The position numbers were made by a program, and so were the translations under genes. The notes below the pieces were generated by a model that saw nothing but the letters and a program-made list of their open reading frames with translations, was not told the DNA's origin and searched no databases. 64,000 nucleotides of DNA from Armatimonadota bacterium (lineage in GTDB: Bacteria; Armatimonadota; Fimbriimonadia; Fimbriimonadales; Fimbriimonadaceae), in NCBI GenBank assembly GCA_018268315.1, contig JAFDWU010000005.1, positions 146,294 through 210,293 of the forward strand. The letters are read 5' to 3'. Positions 58,113-64,000 of the stretch are shown one piece after another. Every line of letters begins with the position of its first letter. Position 1 is the stretch's first letter.

Positions 58113-59278
58113 GCCTTGAAGCTGCGGATTGCCTCGACGACCCTGAGGAGGTCCGACTGCGAAAGATCGTTATACAGCGGCAGCCGCACCAGCCGGTCGC
58201 TGATGTTCTCGGTGACCGGGCACATGCCGCGCCCGACCTTCTCGCCCATCGGGCTGTTGTGCAGCGGCACGTAGTGGAAAACCGTCAAGATGTCCCGATC
58301 CCGCATGTGCTGGATGAATCGCGTGCGCGTCTCCAAGTTCGGGGCGAGCATGTAAAACATGTGATAGGGCTGGGCGCAGTGCTCGGGAGAGTACGGCCGC
58401 TTGAAGCTGTTCTCATTGGCCCAGTCCTCTAATTCGTTCCAATATGTGGACCATATGTGCTCGCGCCTGGCTTGAATCTTCTCCCACTCCTGAAGCTGGG
58501 CGAACAGGAACGCGGCAAGGATATCGCTTGGCAGGTAGCTAGAGCCTTCATCCACCCAGCGATACTTATCCACCTGGCCGCGGAAGAACTGGCTGCGGTT
58601 CGTGCCTTTCTCACGAATGATCTCGGCGCGGTCAAAGTAGCTTTCGTCGTTCAAAACCAGCGCCCCACCTTCGCCGCACTGAATGTTCTTGGTTTCGTGG
58701 AAGCTTTGGGTGGCGATCGCGCCAAACGAGCCAAGCGGCCTGCCCTTATAAGAGCCAAAAAGCCCGTGGGCGTTGTCCTCGATCACCTTAATTCCGTTCC
58801 TATCTGCGATGGCGGTTATCTCATCCATCTCGCAGCCGACGCCCGCATAGTGCACAACCACTATCGCCTTCGTCTTCGGCGTGATGAGCGAGGTGAGCTG
58901 CTTCTCGTTCAGGTTCAAGGTATCGGGCCGGATATCGCCGAATACGATGTTCGCGCCGCGCAGCACGTAGGCGTTCGCGGTGGAGACGAACGTGAAGCTG
59001 GGCATGATGACCTCATCGCCGGGTTTCAGCTCCAGCAGCAGCGCCGTCATTTCCAGCGCATGGGTGCAAGACGTAGTCAGCAGCACCTTATTCGCGCCGC
59101 CGGTGTGATACGAAATCAGTTCGTTGCAGCGCTTGGTGAATTCGCCATCGCCGCTAAAATGCCCTCGGTCGTAAAGCTGGATTAAGAGGTCCGATTCCTT
59201 GCCGGTTAAGTACGGCTTATTGAACGGAATCTTTGTCAACGTTTTGACATCAGTGGGCATATAGGTTAAAACGAGCAT
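58109..59278 (-). CDS. rffA: dTDP-4-amino-4,6-dideoxyhexose transaminase (RffA/WecE type)
   Basis: About 389 residues from the ATG at 59278; an ATG at 59260 (MPTDVKTLTKIPFNKPY) is equally possible. DegT/DnrJ/EryC1/StrS fold: TTSCTHALEM, PSFTFVSTANAYVLRGA, HYAGVGCEMDEI, EDNAHGLFGSYKG and the PLP lysine in SFHETKNIQCGEGG (Lys about 197). The sequence matches RffA, which makes dTDP-4-amino-4,6-dideoxygalactose from the 4-keto sugar and glutamate. It implies an amino-dideoxy sugar in the polysaccharide; the upstream dTDP-glucose enzymes are not in the window. Confidence 0.87.
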   Translation of the reverse strand: MLVLTYMPTDVKTLTKIPFNKPYLTGKESDLLIQLYDRGHFSGDGEFTKRCNELISYHTGGANKVLLTTSCTHALEMTALLLELKPGDEVIMPSFTFVSTANAYVLRGANIVFGDIRPDTLNLNEKQLTSLITPKTKAIVVVHYAGVGCEMDEITAIADRNGIKVIEDNAHGLFGSYKGRPLGSFGAIATQSFHETKNIQCGEGGALVLNDESYFDRAEIIREKGTNRSQFFRGQVDKYRWVDEGSSYLPSDILAAFLFAQLQEWEKIQARREHIWSTYWNELEDWANENSFKRPYSPEHCAQPYHMFYMLAPNLETRTRFIQHMRDRDILTVFHYVPLHNSPMGEKVGRGMCPVTENISDRLVRLPLYNDLSQSDLLRVVEAIRSFKA

Positions 59279-59351
59279 ACCCGCCGCCAAGTCGCATGCC
59301 GCCCAAACAGATAGCTACGAAAACGGCTTGATCGTGGCATAATAATAGTCA

Positions 59352-59415
59352 GTGCTGAGGGGCGCTGCGACCCGGAGAACGGGCCAGGCTCAGCACGGAT
59401 TTGGTAACGGCGCTC
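59352..59415 (+). promoter_or_regulatory. S-adenosylhomocysteine (SAH) riboswitch aptamer
   Basis: P1 is GTGCTGAG (59352-59359) with CTCAGCAC (59389-59396), all 8 pairs. P2 is CCCG (59371-59374) with CGGG (59380-59383). The conserved core GCGCTGCGACC and GGCCAGGCTC lies between, and the 3' GCGCTC (59410-59415, preceded by AACG) can form the pseudoknot with GGGCGC (59360-59365) by one G-U and five standard pairs. This matches the SAH riboswitch consensus, and the next gene is ahcY, the gene it controls elsewhere. A -10-like TAATAAT (59339-59345) just before it would start the RNA near the aptamer. Confidence 0.92.
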
Positions 59416-59444
59416 GCAAGCCATTCGGGTTTGGGAGCGCTTTT
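59410..59444 (+). terminator. Intrinsic terminator competing with the SAH aptamer pseudoknot
   Basis: GCGCTC (59410-59415) pairs with GAGCGC (59435-59440), and after a G-G mismatch CAAGCC (59417-59422) pairs with GGTTTG (59428-59433) over an ATTCG loop; TTTT follows at 59441-59444. The first arm is the same sequence needed for the aptamer pseudoknot. Without SAH this hairpin would stop transcription; with SAH the pseudoknot takes the arm and ahcY is read. A second possible stem, TTTTCGCT (59441-59448) with AGCGAAAA (59471-59478), would cover the ribosome site. Confidence 0.75.
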
Positions 59445-59479
59445 CGCTTCTAAGCCCAAACGAAAATAGGAGCGAAAAC

Positions 59480-60886
59480 ATGTCCACAGCAATGAAAACC
59501 GACTTTCAAGTCGCCGACCTTAGCCTTGCCGAATGGGGCCGAAAGGAAATCCGCATCGCGGAAACCGAAATGCCCGGGTTGATGGCTATCCGCGAGGAGT
59601 TCGCGAAAAGCAAGCCGCTTGGCGGCGCGCGCATCGCCGGCTCTCTGCACATGACCATCCAAACCGCGGTGCTCATTGAGACCCTGAACGAGCTTGGCGC
59701 CGACGTGCGATGGGCAAGCTGCAACATATTCTCAACCCAAGACCACGCGGCGGCAGCAATCGCCAAGGGCGGCACTCCGGTGTTCGCGGTCAAGGGCGAA
59801 TCGCTTGAAGAGTATTGGGAATACACCCACCGCATCTTCGAGTGGTCCGACGGCGGCACACCGAACATGATCCTCGACGATGGCGGCGACGCCACCCTGC
59901 TTATCCTTCTTGGAAGCAAGGCGGAGCAAGACCGCAGCGTCATCGCCAAGCCGACCAACGAGGAAGAAGAGGCGCTTTATGCCTCCATCGCCAAGCGGTT
60001 GGATTCCGATCCCACGTTCTACTCGCGCATCAAGGCGAACATCAAGGGCGTAACCGAGGAGACCACCACCGGCGTTAAGCGGCTGTATCAGCTTCAGAAG
60101 ACCGGCGATCTGCCTTGGCCAGCGTTCAACGTGAACGACTCGGTCACGAAGTCCAAGTTCGACAACCTTTACGGTTGCCGCGAGTCGCTGGTCGATGCCA
60201 TCAAGCGCGCCACCGACGTGATGGTGGCGGGCAAGGTCGCAGTGGTTTGCGGCTATGGCGACGTTGGCAAGGGTTCCGCGCAGGCGCTTCGGGCGCTCAG
60301 CGCTCAGGTTTGGGTGACGGAAGTCGACCCGATTTGCGCGTTGCAGGCGGCGATGGAAGGGTATCGCGTGGTGACGATGGAAGAAGCAGCGGATAAGGCC
60401 GACATCTTCGTAACCGCCACCGGCAACTTCCACGTAATCACCCACGAGCACATGATCCGCATGAAGAATGAGGCGATTGTGTGCAACATCGGCCACTTCG
60501 ACAGCGAGATCGACGTTGCCTCGCTAAAGAAGTACCAGTGGGAGAACATCAAGCCGCAGGTCGACCACATCATCTTCCCGGATGGCCGCAGGATTATCCT
60601 GTTGGCAGAGGGTCGGCTGGTGAACCTTGGCTGCGGAACCGGGCACCCGTCCTACGTAATGTCCTCCAGCTTCGCGAATCAGGTGATGGCTCAGATCGAG
60701 CTGTTCACCAAGCCGGGCGAGTACGCGCCGGGCGTGTACGTCCTGCCGAAGCATTTGGACGAGAAGGTGGCGCGCTTGCAGCTTAAGAAGCTGAACGTGC
60801 AGCTTTCGAAGCTGCGGGACGAGCAGGCGAAGTACATCGGAGTATCGGTAGACGGTCCGTACAAGCCGGATTCGTACAGATACTAA
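59480..60886 (+). CDS. ahcY: Adenosylhomocysteinase
   Basis: 468 residues, full length. Opens [27 protein letters not shown] (family start), then [32 protein letters not shown], the [20 protein letters not shown] block with the catalytic Lys and Asp, the NAD-binding GYGDVGKG at about 258-265, and the C-terminal KPDSYRY tail that reaches into the partner's NAD site. It splits S-adenosylhomocysteine into adenosine and homocysteine, relieving inhibition of methyltransferases. AGGAGCG lies upstream of the ATG. Regulated by the SAH riboswitch before it. Confidence 0.97.
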   Translation: MSTAMKTDFQVADLSLAEWGRKEIRIAETEMPGLMAIREEFAKSKPLGGARIAGSLHMTIQTAVLIETLNELGADVRWASCNIFSTQDHAAAAIAKGGTPVFAVKGESLEEYWEYTHRIFEWSDGGTPNMILDDGGDATLLILLGSKAEQDRSVIAKPTNEEEEALYASIAKRLDSDPTFYSRIKANIKGVTEETTTGVKRLYQLQKTGDLPWPAFNVNDSVTKSKFDNLYGCRESLVDAIKRATDVMVAGKVAVVCGYGDVGKGSAQALRALSAQVWVTEVDPICALQAAMEGYRVVTMEEAADKADIFVTATGNFHVITHEHMIRMKNEAIVCNIGHFDSEIDVASLKKYQWENIKPQVDHIIFPDGRRIILLAEGRLVNLGCGTGHPSYVMSSSFANQVMAQIELFTKPGEYAPGVYVLPKHLDEKVARLQLKKLNVQLSKLRDEQAKYIGVSVDGPYKPDSYRY

Positions 60887-60906
60887 GAGCCGTTCGGGGC
60901 TCGTGG

Positions 60907-60938
60907 ACGGGGCGGCCATCGGCCGCCCCGTTCTATTT
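60907..60938 (+). terminator. Intrinsic terminator of ahcY
   Basis: ACGGGGCGGCC (60907-60917) pairs perfectly with GGCCGCCCCGT (60921-60931) over the 3-nt loop ATC, followed by TCTATTTGTT. An 11-bp GC-rich stem and T-rich tail 20 nt after the stop. Confidence 0.88.
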
Positions 60939-60950
60939 GTTCCTCTTCTT

Positions 60951-61140
60951 AACCACAGAGGGCACAGAAATCACTGAACACGCTTACTCCTTTTTCTGCG
61001 ACTTCTGTGGTTTGAATTAGAGAACCACGGAGGGCACAGAATTCGCTGAGAAATCTCTAAGATCGAGGGCTTCCCCTTCAGTGTCCTCTGTGCCTTCAGT
61101 GGTTTGAAGAAGGCGACCACGGAGAACACGGAAATCTCGG
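60951..61140. repeat. Palindromic repeat cluster A
   Basis: At least two full units and one partial. Unit 1 starts AACCACAGAGGGCACAGAAA (60951) and ends TTCTGTGGTTTGAATT (about 61003-61018). Unit 2 starts AACCACGGAGGGCACAGA (61023) and ends TGTGCCTTCAGTGGTTTGAA (about 61089-61108). Unit 3 is a left arm only, ACCACGGAGAACACGGAAAT (from 61116). Left and right arms are inverted copies, so each unit can fold as a long hairpin. The spaces between arms are not conserved. Together with cluster B this fills the otherwise gene-free stretch from the ahcY terminator to 61204. Confidence 0.82.
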
Positions 61141-61203
61141 ATGCATGGTGACTTTCCGGCGCATAAATGCGAACCTAATGCGTTATCATCGTAAGGGATC
61201 AAT

Positions 61204-62352
61204 TTGCTTAAGCGCATTCACTACCTGACCGCTTACATCTTGCTGAGGATCATCCTCTACCTGTTCGGCCTGTGCGTTTGCCTTTTCAGCATTTTCGGTT
61301 TCCTATTTTTCGCAATCTCACCTCGCTCACAACCGCCTATTCTTCTCATACTCGCGGTGATTCCCGCCGTCCTCATCGTGTTTGGCGAACTGCTTGGAGT
61401 CAACCGGTGGCTAGGCGAAAGTAGGATGGAGTTTCAAGAGGTTGCTTGCCTGTGGGCGCCCGGCTTGTTCCTCCTTGGCCAGCTTCTTCTTTCAACCCTA
61501 ACGCTCGGCGTACAAGCCGTCGGCTCGTTCTTTAACGCATGGCTGCTTACCATTGTATTGCTGGGGCTAGTTGGTTCTTCTTTTGGCGCCCTTACCTACG
61601 GCGCACTTCACTTCTGTCGCCGCTTCAGGCTAAAGTGGCTAGCTTTCTCCGCTGCATATGCGCTTATTCTCGCCATCCTCCAATTTGGTACTCAACCTGC
61701 CTGGGCTTACTGGTGCGGAGGCTCATCGAGCGAGTGCCCACCCATAAGCGCAAGCAACGTCGGAGCTGCCCTTGTGATCAATGCCGTGACCGGGCTTCTT
61801 GCACTGTTTTTCGCCCGTCGCTTTCGCCTCGGCCCTCGATTCGTTGAAAAATGCGAGCTACCTCCTGACACCGGACCTACAACGCCGGAGCAAGATTTTA
61901 GGACTGAAGCGCAAACCATTCAACTCAAGACCGTCCTCCGATCTGCCCGCAAGGTGCTCCCGTTCTACTGCCTTTTGATAGCCTATCAGTCTGGATGGAT
62001 TGATCCTAGCCTCCCGCTCGCCTTCAATAGCCCCGTTTGGAAGAACGATCCCGACAGCGGGCTTCACAATAACGCCCGCGACCGAATGATGAAGGACCTC
62101 CTTGCCAATCACCTCAAGTCGGGCATGACTATCGGCGAGGTGGAGGCTTTGCTGGGCCGTCCGGATGCGGACTCCTCTTGGCCGTTTAATCCTAGATACA
62201 TCGATTTTGATGGACCCGATCCGGCGAAAGGGGAATCGATGATTGTGTACAACGTTGCTGACGAGGGTCTCATGCGGCATAACTTTGATCGGCTACGCAT
62301 CTCGTTTAAGGAAGGCAAGCTCATCCGTGCTTGGCGTTCGAAGGAGTTTTAG
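61204..62352 (+). CDS. Multi-pass membrane protein with BamE/SmpA-like C-terminal motif
   Basis: 382 residues, TTG start with AAGGGATC upstream. About six to seven hydrophobic helices lie in the first 210 residues. The rest is soluble; near the end LKSGMTIGEVEALLGRPDAD followed by a YIDFDGPDP strand and a basic end has the pattern of the SmpA/BamE small beta domain (G-M-x3-E-V-x-x-L-L-G-x-P). That domain binds proteins at membranes elsewhere, but its presence in a multi-pass protein is only a sequence resemblance here. It is flanked on both sides by palindromic repeats and has no operon partner. Confidence 0.72.
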   Translation: MLKRIHYLTAYILLRIILYLFGLCVCLFSIFGFLFFAISPRSQPPILLILAVIPAVLIVFGELLGVNRWLGESRMEFQEVACLWAPGLFLLGQLLLSTLTLGVQAVGSFFNAWLLTIVLLGLVGSSFGALTYGALHFCRRFRLKWLAFSAAYALILAILQFGTQPAWAYWCGGSSSECPPISASNVGAALVINAVTGLLALFFARRFRLGPRFVEKCELPPDTGPTTPEQDFRTEAQTIQLKTVLRSARKVLPFYCLLIAYQSGWIDPSLPLAFNSPVWKNDPDSGLHNNARDRMMKDLLANHLKSGMTIGEVEALLGRPDADSSWPFNPRYIDFDGPDPAKGESMIVYNVADEGLMRHNFDRLRISFKEGKLIRAWRSKEF

Positions 62353-62376
62353 CTGGGCTGCAGCCCGGGCTTGTTC

Positions 62377-62582
62377 AAACCTGCGGAGAGCGGAAATCAC
62401 TGACCAGTCTCCACCGCTCAATACCTTCCATGCCCTCTGCGTCTTCTGCGGTTTGAATTCAAGCAACCACGGAAGGCACAGAAATCACTGAAGCCCCATC
62501 AAGCAGGCAGTCCCGTTCCGTGTCCTCTGCGTCTTCTGTGGTTCGAATTCTAGCAACCACGGAGGGCACAGAAATAACAGAG
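62377..62582. repeat. Palindromic repeat cluster B
   Basis: Same family as cluster A. Unit 1 has a diverged left arm AACCTGCGGAGAGCGGAAAT (62378) and right arm CTCTGCGTCTTCTGCGGTTT (to about 62460). Unit 2 starts AACCACGGAAGGCACAGAAA (62465) and ends TCTGCGTCTTCTGTGGTTCG (to about 62544). Unit 3 is a left arm only, AACCACGGAGGGCACAGAAA (from 62555). Both clusters therefore end in a lone left arm. No gene is seen between 62353 and 62599. Confidence 0.82.
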
Positions 62583-62599
62583 TTCAGAACGTGGACGAA

Positions 62600-63853
62600 C
62601 TAAAGCAACTCGTGCCCGACCTCGCCCACGAGGTAGTAGCTGCCGGTCACGAGCGCAACTCCCTCTTTCACCGCCGCAACCGCTTCCCTCACACTCCCAA
62701 ACGCCTGCGCCGGAATGCCCGCTGCCTCAACCGCCGTCGCCACCTCCTGAGGCGAGCGCGCTCGATGAAAGTTGATCGGCACGCAGAACGCCCGCTCCAC
62801 GATTGGCCGCAGAGCGGCAAACAGCCGGTCCGGCTCGTGGCCGTGCAGCATGCCGGTGATCAGGACCGCCTTCTGGCCAGGGAAGCGCCGCTGGAAGGTC
62901 TGCGCCAGAACTTCGGCCGCCTCGGCGTTGTGCGCGCCATCCAGCACCCAGGTCACTCCAGCGCGTTCAACTACCTGGAACCGACCGGGAGCGGTGGCTT
63001 TCACAGCCCCCGCGTGGACCTTCTCCTCGTTCAGCTCAACACCAGCCGCTTCTATCGCCGCGATCGCAACCGCCAGGTTATGCGCCGACATCGCCCCCAC
63101 GATTCCCGGCGTTAGTTCCCGATACAAACCCCGCGCGGTCTCAACCGTGCAGACCTCATCCGAAAGCGCAAAGCGCACCGCGTCCCCAACCCGCATCACC
63201 GGCGCGCGGACCCGCGCGGCTTCCGCTAGAATCGGCTTCAGCGCCTCATCCGCCATCTCCCCCACCACCACCGGAATCCCCGCCTTGATAATCCCCGCCT
63301 TCTCGTAGGCGATCTCCGCCATCGTCTCACCGAGAATGTTTTGGTGGTCCAGGCCGATGCTCACGATCGCGCAGCTTGCGGGGGTGATGATATTGGTGGC
63401 GTCCAGCCGTCCGCCCAGCCCGACCTCCAGCGCCACGTAATCGCACGCCTGCCGCTGCCAAAACAGAAAGCCGAGCGCGGTCTTAAATTCAAACTCGGTG
63501 ATGCCGCCAAACTCGGTGTCGGTAAAGCTCTCGGCAATCGGTTTTAGCTCGGCGGTTAGGGCGGCAAGCTCTTCAGGAAGGATAAGCGCACCGTTGATCT
63601 GCCACCGCTCCAGAGGGTCGTACACGAACGGGCTGAAGTAAGCGCCGGTCCTGAAGCCGTGTTCCCGCAGGATCGATTGGACGAATGCGGTGGTCGTCCC
63701 CTTGCCGTTGGTGCCCGCGATGTGGATGAACTTGGGCTGCGGGCCACGTAGCAGACCGGCGGCATCGGCGAGCGCCTGCATGCGGTCCAGCCCCAGCCTC
63801 CAGCCGCGCGGGGCAAGGCTTGCGATGTAATCCAGCGCCTCTTGAGGGGTCAC
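62600..63853 (-). CDS. folC: Folylpolyglutamate synthase / dihydrofolate synthase
   Basis: 417 residues. P-loop GTNGKGTTT at 47-55, the family block FSPFVYDPLERWQING, EFEFKTALGFLFW, VALEVGLGGRLDATNII with the conserved GGRLDATN, SIGLDHQNILG and the C-terminal domain WVLDGAHNAEA, LITGMLHG. It joins glutamate to dihydropteroate and/or extends folate polyglutamate tails. It has no operon partner here. The start ATG gives the usual length. Confidence 0.95.
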   Translation of the reverse strand: MTPQEALDYIASLAPRGWRLGLDRMQALADAAGLLRGPQPKFIHIAGTNGKGTTTAFVQSILREHGFRTGAYFSPFVYDPLERWQINGALILPEELAALTAELKPIAESFTDTEFGGITEFEFKTALGFLFWQRQACDYVALEVGLGGRLDATNIITPASCAIVSIGLDHQNILGETMAEIAYEKAGIIKAGIPVVVGEMADEALKPILAEAARVRAPVMRVGDAVRFALSDEVCTVETARGLYRELTPGIVGAMSAHNLAVAIAAIEAAGVELNEEKVHAGAVKATAPGRFQVVERAGVTWVLDGAHNAEAAEVLAQTFQRRFPGQKAVLITGMLHGHEPDRLFAALRPIVERAFCVPINFHRARSPQEVATAVEAAGIPAQAFGSVREAVAAVKEGVALVTGSYYLVGEVGHELL

Positions 63854-63920
63854 GTTACCGATTGTGCGTTACCGGGTCATCCCGCTGCCAGTGGGCTGGC
63901 AGGTACAATACGGCGCGATC

Positions 63921-63997
63921 CGGGGCGTAGCGCAGTTTGGTAGCGCACCTGCTTTGGGAGCAGGGGGTCGCAGGTTCGAATCCTGTCGCCCCGACCA
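63921..63997 (+). tRNA. tRNA-Pro (anticodon TGG)
   Basis: Acceptor CGGGGCG/CGCCCCG, D arm GCGCAGTTTGGTAGCGC, anticodon stem CCTGC/GCAGG with loop TTTGGGA (anticodon TGG), T arm GCAGG-TTCGAAT-CCTGT, discriminator A and encoded CCA. The first pair C1-G72 is the proline identity feature. Confidence 0.96.
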
Positions 63998-64000
63998 TTT

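Noticed and set aside
60951..62582. The repeats as a CRISPR array
   Set aside because: Units are inverted copies with unequal spacing and no regular spacers, and no cas genes are near.

Overview
The window looks like a chromosomal segment of a free-living, Gram-negative-type (diderm) bacterium of moderately high GC. Its proteome style is best matched by Armatimonadota, probably the Fimbriimonadia. Pointers are prepilin-like proteins of the DUF1559 type, a complete type II secretion/type IV pilus-like operon with a secretin, a PEP-CTERM protein, zinc-free type B L31, and genes packed with 4-nt overlaps. The lineage call is inference from gene content. No phage, insertion sequence or CRISPR array is visible, so the segment reads as ordinary core chromosome with lineage-specific envelope functions.

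Layout. 1-1454: end of an ECF-type sigma factor gene, its zinc-finger anti-sigma factor and a membrane protein. 1551-5301: a cyclase-STAND-TPR signalling protein and a phosphoesterase. 5382-5608: tRNA-Glu(CTC) with a strong hairpin and decayed repeats beside it. 5701-10349: stress and metabolism genes (VIT-type metal transporter, YflT-like protein, a 28-residue membrane peptide, ABM monooxygenase, cytosolic pullulanase). 10431-14781: a secreted protein with a possible pilus/secretin N-type domain, two tandem pseudopilins and an amidohydrolase. 14774-21086: DUF4870, a 2H-fold protein that has lost both catalytic histidines, a polysaccharide deacetylase, rpmE2, a GNAT, hrcA, a TPR protein and recJ.

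32770 down to 21135 is one long minus-strand operon for a type II secretion-like machine: gspE, F, G, H, I, J, K, a PilM-PilN (GspL-like) fusion, a PilO/GspM-like protein, a GspC/PilP-like protein with a Gly/Arg-rich tail, the secretin gspD and a Spy-like periplasmic protein. gspJ appears to start at AUA. 32861-34641 holds a PQQ-type sugar dehydrogenase and a small cytochrome c. 34745-43955 is a mosaic: mntR, tRNA-Leu(CAG), M48 peptidase, PhyH dioxygenase, PaiB-like regulator, a transmembrane cyclase homologue with an outer beta-rich domain, a CxxCH-toroid-ankyrin protein, DinB and PEP-CTERM proteins. 44013-48806 holds udk, a sedolisin lipoprotein and the obgE-nadD-rsfS housekeeping set.

49733-55725 is an exopolysaccharide export/assembly operon (SLBB export protein, Wzz, Wzx, Wzy, NeuD-like acyltransferase) whose four junctions are all 4-nt overlaps. 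A glycosyltransferase and an RffA-type sugar aminotransferase face it from 59278. Between that aminotransferase and ahcY lies a clear S-adenosylhomocysteine riboswitch with a competing intrinsic terminator. ahcY is followed by a strong terminator, then two clusters of palindromic repeats flank a membrane protein gene. folC and tRNA-Pro(TGG) close the window.

The most noteworthy observations are the SAH riboswitch switch design, the AUA start of gspJ, the fused and Gly/Arg-tailed secretion subunits, the transmembrane cyclase homologue with an outer domain, the catalytically dead 2H protein, and the palindromic repeat clusters.
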